A stretch of DNA of 64,000 nucleotides from Campylobacter sputorum (GCF_002220775.1 NZ_CP019685.1:1426001-1490000); one strand, 5' to 3'; counted from the stretch's first letter, positions 48,019-58,701 are shown. The notes: a model not told the origin generated them from the letters alone. Numbers and translations: made by a program.

Positions 48019-48499
48019 GACGGAATACAGATGACAGAATACGGATTACGGAATTTAAAGTTAATTATTTAATACTACTTGTAAATACAGATAATCTTCT
48101 AACTAAGATTTTATACTCTTTTATTAATTTATTAGATATTTTTTCATCAATGTAACCTAAATCTTTTGAAACTCTTATCCATAAGATAGTTTCATCTGTA
48201 CTTCCTATTGAATAAACTAGCATTCTTTTAAACTCATCTTTATAGAATCTATGTTTAGCATAACCTTCTACCATATTAGCAGTTATACTTTTACTTGATC
48301 TTCTTAATTGATCAGCTATACCACCAAATTGTTCTATCTTTGGATAAGATAGTGTTAATTTGTGAATTTCTAACATAAGATTATAAGATGATTTATAAAT
48401 TTCTAAATCAGTTACATCTAGTTTTTTATTATTTGTATTCACTCTGTTTTATTTCTTTAAACTCTGTAATCTGTATTCTGTAATCTGTATTCCGAATCT
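48019..48499 (-). other. 23S rRNA intervening sequence in helix 45, encoding an S23 protein
   Basis: The insertion splits helix 45 (the rRNA before it reads GTACCGAAGTCGTAG; after it GGTAGGAGAGCGTT). Its ends are long inverted repeats of about 41 bases: GGAATACAGAT, ACAGAATAC, GATTAC and TTTAAAG recur in both arms with few mismatches. The arms would form the RNase III stem that removes the insertion. Helix 45 is a known IVS site in Campylobacter, but most such insertions are short; this one is about 480 bases and carries an open frame. Confidence 0.9.
48065..48442 (-). CDS. Four-helix-bundle 23S rRNA intervening-sequence protein (S23 family)
   Basis: A 125-residue protein encoded in the rRNA sense inside the helix-45 insertion. 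It matches the S23 (PF05635) pattern: DLEIYKSSYNLMLEIHKLT, then QLRRSSKSITANMVEGYAKH, and a C-terminal helical segment with DLGYI. The frame starts with GTG and no good Shine-Dalgarno is seen, so translation is uncertain. S23 proteins resemble the Avd accessory protein of diversity-generating retroelements, but no reverse transcriptase is nearby. Function unknown. The frame is intact, which argues for selection or recent arrival. Confidence 0.88.
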   Translation of the reverse strand: MNTNNKKLDVTDLEIYKSSYNLMLEIHKLTLSYPKIEQFGGIADQLRRSSKSITANMVEGYAKHRFYKDEFKRMLVYSIGSTDETILWIRVSKDLGYIDEKISNKLIKEYKILVRRLSVFTSSIK

Positions 48500-48578
48500 A
48501 CGACTTCGGTACTTATTTTAGCCCCGTTATATTTTCCGCGCAAAATCACTAGACCAGTGAGCTATTACGCTATCTTTA

Positions 48579-48609
<31 letters not shown>

Positions 48610-49178
48610 TTGTTTCAGTAACTTCACATCGTTTTCCACTTAAATAAGATTTGGGGACCTTAGTCGGTAGTCTGGGTTGTTCCCCTCTTGACGACGGATT
48701 TTATCACTCGCCGCCTGACTGCTGTGATTACACTATAAGTATTCGGAGTTTGATAGGGTTTGGTACATTGGTATACGCCCTAGCCCATTCAGTGCTCTAC
48801 CCCTTATAGTTACGACACAACGCTATACCTCAATATATTTCGGAGAGAACCAGCTATCACGATGTTTGATTGGCCTTTCACCCCTATCCACAAGTCATCC
48901 GAAAGCTTTTCAACGCTTGCCAGTTCGGTCCTCCGCCGGTTTTTACACCGGTTTCAACCTGCTCATGGATAGATCACATCGTTTCGGGTCTGCAGCATCT
49001 GACTAAACGCCCTATTAAGACTCGCTTTCGCTACGGCTCCGGGTTTCCTTAACCTTGCCAGACACCACAACTCGCAGGCTCATTATGCAAAAGGCAGTCC
49101 ATCACACGTCATAAAGAATCGTGCTCTGAATGATTGTAAGCAAATGGTTTCAGGTTCTATTTCACTCTGATCACCTCA

Positions 49179-49209
<31 letters not shown>

Positions 49210-49520
49210 GCACTATCGGTCTAGTAGTAGTATTTAGGGTTGGAAAGTGGTCTTCCCAGATTCAGACAAGGTTTCACGTGCCTCGCCCTACTCAGGATAC
49301 TGCTAAGTAAAAAGATGATTTCGTATACGGGAGTATCACCCTCTATGCTCAATCTTTCCAGATTGTTTTACTATCATGTTTTAGTCTTTTATGCAGTCCT
49401 ACAACCCCACTAGTAAACTAGTGGTTTGCCCTCTTACGCGTTCGCTCGCCGCTACTAGCGTAATCTCTTTTGATTTCTTTTCCTGTGGGTACTAAGATGT
49501 TTCAATTCCCCACGTTCGCC

Positions 49521-49740
49521 TACGGATTACAGACAACAGATAACTATATACAGAAATTTTAGTTTTTAGTTTATTATAATTAATCTTTATGAAGTAAAAA
49601 ATATTTTTATCTATTCTATTTATTACTCTTTTATAGTTATTTCTAAACTATGATTTATAGACTAAGAAATAATTTAAAAGTTAATCATAATAAATTTAAT
49701 AATAAAATTTGGTATTTAATCTATTCTCTGTAACCCGTAT
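49521..49740 (-). other. 23S rRNA intervening sequence in the helix 9-10 region, no ORF
   Basis: About 150 bases from the 23S 5' end, where E. coli has a short hairpin between CCCAGTGT and GAGGCGAAC, this gene has 220 bases of AT-rich sequence. The ends are ACGGGTTACAGAGAATAG and CTGTTGTCTGTAATCCGT, which pair imperfectly into a stem. No frame of useful length is present. The arm sequence resembles that of the helix-45 insertion. Confidence 0.8.
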
Positions 49741-49888
49741 AATGTATATTACTATACACTGGGTTGCCCCATTCGGAAATACACGGATCAAAGCTTCTTG
49801 ACAGCTCCCCGTGTCTTATCGCAGTCTAGTACGTCCTTCATCGCCTCTACCAGCCAAGGCATCCACCATTTGCTCTTAGTAGCTTACC

Positions 49889-50543
49889 TTTTTTTAATTC
49901 CGCAGACGAATAAAATTCGTCTTTACGGTGGGGAGTGCAAGCACTCTCTCAACCCACCTAAAGTTATAAAGATTTACAACAAAAACATAAATTCACCGAT
50001 TGTAAGTAAATTTAATTTTATTGTCTTTGGAATTTATTAGAATTGTTTATTATGTTTATATTCTAATTCGCATCACTTCCTTGTTAAAGATAAATAGTAA
50101 TAAAAATATTTTAAATAATTAAATATTAATAATTGATATTTAAACTCTATAGCTAATAAAGTTATAAATAAGAACTATATTTTTATTATTTAATTAATAA
50201 AAAGTTACCTTTTAAACTTTTAAATGTCTAAAAAATTCTCTCTTTATTTTTATCTTACTTTATTTACAATGTTTAATTATATATGATTTAAGACGGAAAG
50301 AGATTAATAATATATAAAGATAAGTTTTTAACTCTTTATATACCGTGACATAATCTTTAAACTTTTAAATTTAGATAACAGATAAATCTAAAAGCTTGCT
50401 TTTTTGTAATCAATATAATTAAAGCTTTAACAAGGTCCTGTAAAATTGTTTTATTTTATTAAAACTTGTTTGTGACTTTTAACAATAGTAAGTTAAATAA
50501 CATCGCTTCGTTTATTTTTCTTTTTCTGCGAAACGGAAATGTA
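49889..50543 (-). other. 23S leader region
   Basis: About 650 bases between the 23S promoter and the mature 23S start, no gene. It contains the processing arm at 50070-50090 and, close to the 23S end, AACTTTAGGTGGGTTGAGAGAGT and a hairpin GACGAATTTTATTCGTC. Almost the same AACTTTAGGTGGGTG...AGAGAGT element precedes 16S at about 55550-55575, so the leader is a relative of the 16S leader. Confidence 0.7.
50070..50090 (-). other. 5' arm of the pre-23S processing stem
   Basis: Complementary to 46138-46158 (see there); it closes a loop containing all of 23S, including both insertions. Confidence 0.75.
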
Positions 50544-50549
50544 ATTATA
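50544..50549 (-). promoter_or_regulatory. rrn-type promoter of the 23S-5S unit (-10 TATAAT)
   Basis: TATAAT, then four bases, then TTTCCGTTTCGCAGAAA. The 16S promoter at 55914-55919 has TACAAT, four bases, then TTTCCGCTTCGCAGAAA. The same start region at the same distance strongly suggests a duplicated rRNA promoter. It lies 58 bases past the diguanylate cyclase stop. Confidence 0.7.
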
Positions 50550-50606
50550 CTAATTTAAGCTTAAATATTTATTAAAACATACATTACTATTTACTACTTA
50601 TACTAA

Positions 50607-52340
50607 TTAAACTTCACTCTCATTTACAACTTGATTTCTGCCATTTTCTTTAGCTTTATAAAGTGCTTTATCTGCACGATCAACCATTTGTTCTACCTTC
50701 TCGCCTTGTTTGTATATAGACACACCAAAACTTGCAGTTTTTTTGTGAATTATTGAAAAATCATGTTCTTCGATAAGTTTTTTAAATTTGTTTGCTATTT
50801 TAGTTAAAATTTCCAAATTTACATCTACGCAAATTATCATAAATTCTTCACCACCCCAACGACCAAAAGTATCAGTTGAACGAACATTTCTTTTAATAAT
50901 AGATGCAAATTCCTTAAGTACAATATCTCCTGTGTTATGACCATATGTATCATTAACAGCTTTAAAATGATCTATATCTATCATTATTAAACCAAAGTTA
51001 ACACCAAAATCATTTGCATTTTCCATATGTTGCTCTAAAACTTCATCAATTTTAATACGATTGAAAATCCCAGTAAGTCTATCAGTAATCGAAAGAATTT
51101 GCAACTCGTTATTTTTCTCTTCTAATTGCTCTGTTCTTTGGCGAATTTTGCTCTCTAAATTTGTTTGATAATCATGAATTGAATCAGCCATATCTGTAAG
51201 AGAACTTACAAGCTGTGAAATTTCTTTTACTCTAGAATTTATAGTTTTTATTTCGTTAAATTTATGCTCTTTGATTAAAATAGTGTTTTTAACTAAAGCA
51301 ATAATAGGTTTTGAAATAAGCATTGACATATAAAAAATAAAAGGCAAAAGTAGTAAAATAACACCAATTGTTATATAAATCATATATTTAAATTTATCAG
51401 AATATTCGCTTTTTGCTTCGTTTAAATTAACTAATAAAATTATGTATGTTTGATTTAAATTTAAAATCTTGTATATAAATGTCTCACCATTTTTATCCGT
51501 ATAAAGATAGTCATTTTTGTTTTTTAAAATATCATTTAATACAATGTTGGAACTAGCATTTTGTGATTTTATTATAAGTTGTTTATCGTTTGATGAATAC
51601 ATATAAAACTCAGTATTAAAAACTTTAGAGCTTTCTTTTAAATAATTTTTTATATCATCTATTAGTAAATCTATTGCCAAAACAGTATTTTCGTTAATTT
51701 TTTTAGTATAAGTCATACCCATAACACCTTGAATTAAAGCTGCTGTAAATTCATACGGAGATATTTTTGTAACGCTTACATTTGCTTCTTTAAACCAAGG
51801 ACGAGCACTTACAAGATAATTATCTTGTAATCTTAATTCCCTAGTTTTGTGTAAATTTTTATCATAAAAACTAATATACTTATAACCAATATCGTTTTCT
51901 TTAACCTCGATAAGTGCCCACTTCTCGTTACTTGTGGTGTTGTATTTTTCATCATCAAAGGGTGTAAGTTTGATAACTTCAAAATAATTATTATCTTTAT
52001 CGCCAATATAAATAGCATAAAACCTAGTTTTGTTATTTAAAATAGCACTAAAAACATCAAGCAATTTATATTTATTATTTTGAGTATCTTTTGCGTTATT
52101 AATATTGTAATATTCCATAATCTTAGCAAGTTGTTCAATAGAATCAATATTTGTCTCATGTCTATTAATAGCACCTGCTTCAATTTGATTTACCATTGTT
52201 TCAAATTTTTCAAGAGTTATATTTTTAGCAAGTTTTTCACTAAAAATATACTGGAAGCCAAACATTATCATAATAATAAACAATGATAAAAAGCTAAAAA
52301 TCATTATAATCGTAAAACGAAAAGAAATTTCCTTATTCAT
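50607..52340 (-). CDS. Membrane diguanylate cyclase with dCache sensor, inside the rRNA locus
   Basis: The 577-residue protein has an N-terminal membrane helix (about 10-30), a periplasmic double-Cache-type sensor domain (about 40-325), a second membrane helix (about 323-345), a HAMP-like segment and coiled coil (350-410), and a GGDEF domain (about 415-570). GRWGGEEF is the active form, and RSTD five residues earlier is an intact inhibitory I-site. It would make c-di-GMP in response to an outside ligand. It lies in the rRNA direction between tRNA-Ile and 23S, with a possible terminator before and an rrn promoter after it. Confidence 0.93.
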   Translation of the reverse strand: MNKEISFRFTIIMIFSFLSLFIIMIMFGFQYIFSEKLAKNITLEKFETMVNQIEAGAINRHETNIDSIEQLAKIMEYYNINNAKDTQNNKYKLLDVFSAILNNKTRFYAIYIGDKDNNYFEVIKLTPFDDEKYNTTSNEKWALIEVKENDIGYKYISFYDKNLHKTRELRLQDNYLVSARPWFKEANVSVTKISPYEFTAALIQGVMGMTYTKKINENTVLAIDLLIDDIKNYLKESSKVFNTEFYMYSSNDKQLIIKSQNASSNIVLNDILKNKNDYLYTDKNGETFIYKILNLNQTYIILLVNLNEAKSEYSDKFKYMIYITIGVILLLLPFIFYMSMLISKPIIALVKNTILIKEHKFNEIKTINSRVKEISQLVSSLTDMADSIHDYQTNLESKIRQRTEQLEEKNNELQILSITDRLTGIFNRIKIDEVLEQHMENANDFGVNFGLIMIDIDHFKAVNDTYGHNTGDIVLKEFASIIKRNVRSTDTFGRWGGEEFMIICVDVNLEILTKIANKFKKLIEEHDFSIIHKKTASFGVSIYKQGEKVEQMVDRADKALYKAKENGRNQVVNESEV

Positions 52341-52373
52341 TTTAATTGCACTTTATATAAATATTTATTTATA

Positions 52374-52379
52374 ATTATA
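52374..52379 (-). promoter_or_regulatory. Possible -10 box (TATAAT) of the diguanylate cyclase gene
   Basis: TATAAT in GATATAATTAT lies 34 bases before the ATG. This suggests the gene is not solely read through from 16S. Confidence 0.5.
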
Positions 52380-52893
52380 TCAAAACACACTTAAGACTAT
52401 TTTTCTCTTTATAACTTTTTAAAATTTGTGTATTATTAAAATATCTAAAATTATAAGTAGTTTTAGAAGAAAATCTTTAAAAATAGCAATAAGTTTTAAA
52501 ACCAATACAGGGTATAAAAAATATTTTATAAAACATATAAATAAAATCATAAATTGTTATTTATATTTTGATTGGATAATAACAGAAGTTATTAAGTCTT
52601 AATAATAAATATTTACATAAGACAGTGCTAAAACTAAATAATACACAAAATTTAGTTTTTTTAATATTCATCATTATATATGATTACTCTAGATATTAAA
52701 TTTATCTTAATAATAACAGTTAAATAGTATCTCGTTATAATACAAGCAACTATAAAAACAAATTTAAGATTTAAAGCTATTTTAAATTTAGCATTTGAAT
52801 AAAATGAATACTAGAAGTTTTTTTGGATTAAATAATATTATATTATAAACATTTTTATTATAACAATGCACTAAAAACTAATTAATGATATAA
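52380..52893. other. AT-rich spacer between tRNA-Ile and the diguanylate cyclase gene
   Basis: About 510 bases with no frame or recognisable remnant. A stem AAACTAAAT/ATTTAGTTT at about 52630-52658 with T-rich flanks on both strands could be a terminator separating the tRNA unit from the cyclase. Confidence 0.5.
52628..52662. terminator. Possible bidirectional terminator
   Basis: A nine-base A-T-rich stem (AAACTAAAT) with a 10-base loop, then T7 on the plus strand and TTTT on the minus strand. Weak stem; position between tRNA-Ile and the cyclase gene is suggestive. Confidence 0.4.
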
Positions 52894-52970
52894 TGGTGGG
52901 CCTAATAAGACTTGAACTTATGACCTCACCCTTATCAGGGGTGCACTCTAACCAGCTGAGCTATAGGCCC
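52894..52970 (-). tRNA. tRNA-Ile (GAT)
   Basis: Acceptor GGGCCTA pairs with TAGGCCC, the anticodon loop is CTGATAA (GAT), and CCA is encoded. It is the second tRNA after 16S, as in many rRNA operons. Confidence 0.97.
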
Positions 52971-52978
52971 TCTTACCA

Positions 52979-53048
52979 AATACGGATGTCTGAGTGCAGA
53001 TAACGGATATTTTCTTTAATCTGTTTTCCATATTCAGTTCTGTATTAT
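52979..53048. repeat. Imperfect palindrome related to the 23S IVS ends
   Basis: Between tRNA-Ile and tRNA-Ala, AATACGGATGTCTGAGTG and CAGATAACGGAT face a complementary arm (TCTGTTTTCC, TTCAGTTCTGTATT). Aligned, the arms share AATAC, CTGA, AAC and GAT spaced as in the IVS arms. It may be a short, ORF-less relative of the IVS palindromes. Confidence 0.5.
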
Positions 53049-53053
53049 CTAAA

Positions 53054-53129
53054 TGGTGGAGAATAGCGGGATCGAACCGCTGACCTCCTGCGTGCAAAGC
53101 AGGCGCTCTCCCAGCTGAGCTAATTCCCC
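53054..53129 (-). tRNA. tRNA-Ala (TGC)
   Basis: Acceptor GGGGAAT pairs with ATTCTCC (one G-T pair), the anticodon loop TTTGCAC gives TGC, and CCA is encoded. Its 5' half is repeated twice more just upstream in the transcript. Confidence 0.96.
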
Positions 53130-53547
53130 ATATTTATATATTTTCTTATGCAAATAAACTCAAATGCACGCAGTATGCTTACTGGTTCGCTTTGCTCACA
53201 ACAGTAATCAATTAAAAAGCAAAGCAGTTTGCTTTTTATTGTGCAAAGCAGGCGCTCTCCCAGCTGAGCTAATTCCCCATATTTATATATTTTCTTATGC
53301 AAATAAACTCAAATGCACGCAGTATGCTTACTGGTTCGCTTTGCTCACAACAGTAATCAATTAAAAAGCAAAGCAGTTTGCTTTTTATTGTGCAAAGCAG
53401 GCGCTCTCCCAGCTGAGCTAATTCCCCATATTTATATATTTTCTTATGCAAATAAACTCAAATGCACGCAGTATGCTTACTGGTTCGCTTTGCTCACAAC
53501 AGTAATCAATTAAAAAGCAAAGCAGTTTGCTTTTTATTGTGCAAAGC
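53092..53547 (-). repeat. 149-bp tandem repeat, three copies, each with a tRNA-Ala 5' half
   Basis: Units begin at 53092, 53241 and 53390, and a final nine bases GTGCAAAGC is at 53539. Each carries the first 38 bases of tRNA-Ala (through the anticodon), an AT-rich piece and a hairpin AAAAAGCAAA/TTTGCTTTTT. The first copy is the real tRNA; the other two are 5' halves without a 3' half. The array is bounded by GTGCAAAGC, which is also the anticodon region, so it likely grew by recombination between those nine bases. Confidence 0.95.
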
Positions 53548-53653
53548 TCACATATTCTGTTTTAGATAGCTTTAAACAATAAAATAAATTATTTTTTATT
53601 TAAGTAAAATCTAAATTATATAATTTCTTTTTAGCACTATATATCTTTATTAA

Positions 53654-53688
53654 GATCAATCTCTGAAAACTAAACAAGGATGATTGAG
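53654..53688 (-). other. 3' arm of the pre-16S processing stem
   Basis: GATCAATCTCTGAAAACTAA and the following ACAAGGATGATTGAG pair with 55790-55825 over about 35 bases with few mismatches, bracketing 16S. The tRNAs lie outside this stem. Confidence 0.75.
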
Positions 53689-53762
53689 TAGATTAGTTTA
53701 TATATACTAATCTAAAATTTTCCTTTGATGAATATTTTGTGAGAAATATTCATTGTACTCTA

Positions 53763-55506
<1,744 letters not shown>

Positions 55507-55913
55507 ATTACTTAAACGAACAAAGTCCGTTCTGCGTGTAGGAGTTTTACTCTCTTACACCCACCTAAAGTTACATACATTTACGAAAAACTTAGTTTTT
55601 CATATAATGATAAATCTAAGGTGTTTGTATAAATTTCTAAATAACTTAAAGAAATTTAATCACGCTTTTATATGAAGTTTTAATCTAAAAACTTTTTATT
55701 TTTTAATAATTTGATATTTTAATCTTTATTATTAATAATTATATTTTTTACTACTTTTTACTTTCCAAAGAAAGCCTAAAAATAGATGGCTCAATCGATC
55801 ACTTGTTTAGATTTCAAAGATTGACTAAAAATGTTTAACAATATTAATTTAAAAAACACACTTAACAACAAAAAAGATCTTTTTAAAAGGTTTTTCTGCG
55901 AAGCGGAAATTGA
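55507..55913 (-). other. 16S leader region
   Basis: About 400 bases between the 16S promoter and the mature end. It has the processing arm at 55790-55825, a GAACGGACTTTGTTCGTT hairpin just before 16S, and an AACTTTAGGTGGGTG element shared with the 23S leader. No gene. Confidence 0.7.
55790..55825 (-). other. 5' arm of the pre-16S processing stem
   Basis: Partner of 53654-53688. Together they enclose the complete 16S including its IVS. Confidence 0.75.
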
Positions 55914-55919
55914 ATTGTA
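55914..55919 (-). promoter_or_regulatory. rRNA promoter of 16S (-10 TACAAT)
   Basis: TACAAT followed four bases later by TTTCCGCTTCGCAGAAA, a start region repeated before 23S at 50528-50540. About 410 bases upstream of 16S. Confidence 0.65.
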
Positions 55920-56066
55920 TAGAAATATTGCTTAAAGTGAGCTGAAAAAAGTAGAGGGATTGTAAATTTATAAAATTATTGTTGAGAAATGTAGGAAATT
56001 TGTATTTTAAAAAATTTTACAATACAAATTTATTATACATATCTGCATAATTTTAAAATATAAACA

Positions 56067-56696
56067 TTAAACAATGCTTAAAATTTCATCTTTACTTCTA
56101 CGAATTTTTGGTTTTTGTTCATTTAGTCTATATCCAAAAGTAAGCAACATAGCTATACGCCTATCTTTTGGGTCGTTATTTAAAATTTTATGCAAATTTT
56201 CTTCGCTAAACCAACCTTCTATCGGGCAACTATCTATACCCAAGGTTGCTGCCATTAACATCATATTTTCACACGCAAGAAAACACTGGGCTTTACTCCA
56301 AGCAAATATTTTATCATCACTAAGACCAACATTACTTTTTATAAAACCTTCAATTTTAGTTATATATTGTTCGTGTTGTTCGCTATTTTTATCAGCTCTT
56401 CTTGAAATCATATCTTTTATATATTCACTTCCTGGTTTGAGATCTGAAATTTTTGCATAAACTACTAGTAGATGCGAAGCAGTTGTAATCTGAGCTTGAT
56501 TCCAGCATTCAATTTTTAATTTTTCCCTGATTTCTTTATTTTCAACTAACAATAAATCCCAATGCTCCATTCCCAAAGAAGATGGGCTAAGTCTTGCTGA
56601 TTCTATTATAGAATCAAAATCATCAGCTTTTATCTTTTTATTTTTATCAAAAATTTTACAAGCATGTCTAAATTTTATAGCATCTTTTATATCCAT
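56067..56696 (-). CDS. Nitroreductase-family FMN oxidoreductase
   Basis: The 209-residue protein has the N-terminal nitroreductase signature (RHACKIFD, with the FMN-phosphate Arg at 10), SARLSPSSLGMEHWDLLLV near 33-51, and the LGIDSCPIEGW segment near 157-167. It is of NfsB/RdxA type and uses NAD(P)H to reduce nitro compounds or quinones; such enzymes activate metronidazole in Helicobacter. Its natural substrate is unknown. It is a single gene with an AGGAG ribosome-binding site. Confidence 0.9.
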   Translation of the reverse strand: MDIKDAIKFRHACKIFDKNKKIKADDFDSIIESARLSPSSLGMEHWDLLLVENKEIREKLKIECWNQAQITTASHLLVVYAKISDLKPGSEYIKDMISRRADKNSEQHEQYITKIEGFIKSNVGLSDDKIFAWSKAQCFLACENMMLMAATLGIDSCPIEGWFSEENLHKILNNDPKDRRIAMLLTFGYRLNEQKPKIRRSKDEILSIV

Positions 56697-56807
56697 ACAA
56701 AGCTCCTTTTATTAAATTTTATTTGATTTTATCATTTATTTATAAATATAATTTCAAACAATTTTAATAACATATCTTGTAAAATTTTCTAAGTCTTAAG
56801 GAATAAA

Positions 56808-57284
56808 ATGTTAAAAATCACAATAGCACCAAATAATTTTCTAAATGGATATATATTAAATACAGAATTTTCAAAGATAGCCAACATATCATCAAATGCT
56901 TATCTTTTTTGGAAAAATATAGTAGTGGGGAAATTTGAAAACTCAAGAGTTTCTTTTTTACTAAAAGAGAGTATACCGCAAAAATACATAAGCGTGGTGA
57001 AAAAATGCACAAATTTAGATGGGCTTGTGCTTTCTAGCACATTTTGTTCTTTTACTGGATTACCAAGTTCTCATTTAACAAAATCAAATGGATCTAAAAT
57101 TTATGATATGCTTGAAATATCTGAAATATCTGGAATCAAATTTGTAAATTTAAAAAAATTTTATGATGATTTAAATTTAAACTATAACTTCATAATATAC
57201 ATAGAAAAATGCAAATTTTTCTCACCTACTCCATTTGAAAAGCGTATCAAAATTTCAGATACTTTGTGCTTGGGATACTATTAA
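56808..57284 (+). CDS. Hypothetical protein, 158 aa
   Basis: I do not recognise this family. The product is soluble, basic and begins MLKITIAPNNFLNGYILNTEF. It has four cysteines, a GLPSSHLTKSNGSKIYDML segment that looks like a nucleotide- or phosphate-binding turn but fits no standard motif, and ends CLGYY. It follows the nitroreductase divergently and its last four bases overlap the stop of the convergent CNNM gene. A TTAAGGA site before the ATG and normal codon use support it as real. Confidence 0.6.
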   Translation: MLKITIAPNNFLNGYILNTEFSKIANISSNAYLFWKNIVVGKFENSRVSFLLKESIPQKYISVVKKCTNLDGLVLSSTFCSFTGLPSSHLTKSNGSKIYDMLEISEISGIKFVNLKKFYDDLNLNYNFIIYIEKCKFFSPTPFEKRIKISDTLCLGYY

Positions 57285-58609
57285 TTATCCTCATCATCTT
57301 CATAAATTTTTTTAGTAACTTTTACAGTTTTTACACTGTTTTGTTCCATTTTTGTTATCTCATACATACAATTAATATCTTCTATTTTATCACCAACCAT
57401 AGGCAATCTTTCAAATAAGCTTGTTACATATCCGCCTATCGTAAGTTGTTCTAAATCATCATCAAACTTAATATCTAGCAACTCTTCTATATCTTCAATC
57501 TCATATCTTCCGTTAAATTCATAAATCTCATCGCTAATTTTTTTATAATTTAAATTTTTATCATCATGCTCATCGTTTATATCGCCAACTAACTCTTCAA
57601 TAATATCTTCCATTGTAAGAAGCCCAGCAGTTCCGCCATACTCATCGATAACTAAAGATGCCGAAATTCTTTCTTTATTCATCATAACTAAAATTTTTGA
57701 TATAGATGAGCTTTCTGGAACAATAAGAAATTTTCTAACTATAGAATCAAAGTCAATTTTATTGTTTGGAATGATGCCTTTTTGCAAAATATCTCTAACA
57801 TGTATCATTCCTAAAACTGCATCCTTGCTACCATCTATATATGGATAGCGAGTGTATTTAAACTCAGCTATTGCCTTTAAATTTTCTTCATAGCTTTTCT
57901 GTTTATTTAAACAAACCATATCTTTTCTAGGCGTCATTATCTCCTTTGCAACAGTATCACTAAAATCAAACGCATTTTTTATAATCTCGCTCTCCATTGA
58001 GTCTATAACACCGCCTTTAAAACTCTCACTAACGATACTTTTTATCTCTTCTTCAGAATGTGCTATTTCATTTTCTTTTGGTCTTCTAACGCCAAGAATT
58101 CTAAGTATAACACTAGAGCAAAAATCAAAAATTTTGATAACAGGAGAAAAAACAATCCAAAACATATGTAGAGGTTTTGCAACAAACAAAGTAGCTTTTT
58201 CTGCTTGTGCTATTGCTATTGATTTTGGAACAAGTTCGCCAAGAACTACGTGGCAAAGTGTGATAAATGTAAATGCGATAATAAAAGAAGCGCTATGAAC
58301 CACCACGCCTTCTAATCCAAAATATTCCTTAAGAGGTCCTTCTATAAGTCTTGAAACTGCTGGTTCACCAATCCAACCTAAGGCAAGTGAGCTAAGAGTA
58401 ATACCAAGCTGCGTAGCACTTAAATATGTATCTAAAGATCTAGTTATTTCATAGGCAAGTTTTGCATTTGAGTTTTTGTTTTTTATAAGTTCTTCTAAGC
58501 GTGTTTTACGAACTTTTACTATAGCAAACTCAGAAAGAACAAAAAAAGCATTCATAAGTATGAATACTCCAGCTAATATTAACATTAAAACCGAGTGTTC
58601 GGGGTCCAA
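57281..58609 (-). CDS. CNNM/CorC-HlyC family transporter-associated protein
   Basis: The 442-residue protein has the DUF21 (CNNM) membrane domain with four helices (about 1-200; SATQLGITLSSLALGWIGEP), two CBS domains (about 215-335; VAKEIMTPRKDMV and EYGGTAGLLTMEDIIEEL) and a C-terminal CorC_HlyC domain (about 355-430). CNNM proteins take part in magnesium or sodium export; the older name haemolysin is misleading. It lies alone between the hyp gene and the hydrogenase cluster. Confidence 0.93.
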   Translation of the reverse strand: MDPEHSVLMLILAGVFILMNAFFVLSEFAIVKVRKTRLEELIKNKNSNAKLAYEITRSLDTYLSATQLGITLSSLALGWIGEPAVSRLIEGPLKEYFGLEGVVVHSASFIIAFTFITLCHVVLGELVPKSIAIAQAEKATLFVAKPLHMFWIVFSPVIKIFDFCSSVILRILGVRRPKENEIAHSEEEIKSIVSESFKGGVIDSMESEIIKNAFDFSDTVAKEIMTPRKDMVCLNKQKSYEENLKAIAEFKYTRYPYIDGSKDAVLGMIHVRDILQKGIIPNNKIDFDSIVRKFLIVPESSSISKILVMMNKERISASLVIDEYGGTAGLLTMEDIIEELVGDINDEHDDKNLNYKKISDEIYEFNGRYEIEDIEELLDIKFDDDLEQLTIGGYVTSLFERLPMVGDKIEDINCMYEITKMEQNSVKTVKVTKKIYEDDEDN

Positions 58610-58701
58610 TTAAACATCCTTTTTGAAAAAATTTCGAATATTATATCAAATTTTTTATAATTTATACTTATTTTAGAAATTTAAAACAAAATATTTAGCA
58701 A

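Noticed and set aside
53120-53513. Two repeated 60-codon and two 66-codon frames
   Set aside because: They are readings of the 149-bp tandem repeat and the tRNA-Ala half; identity simply reflects the repeat.
53092-53547. Possible CRISPR array
   Set aside because: Units are 149 bp, identical throughout and include tRNA sequence; no unique spacers and no cas genes.
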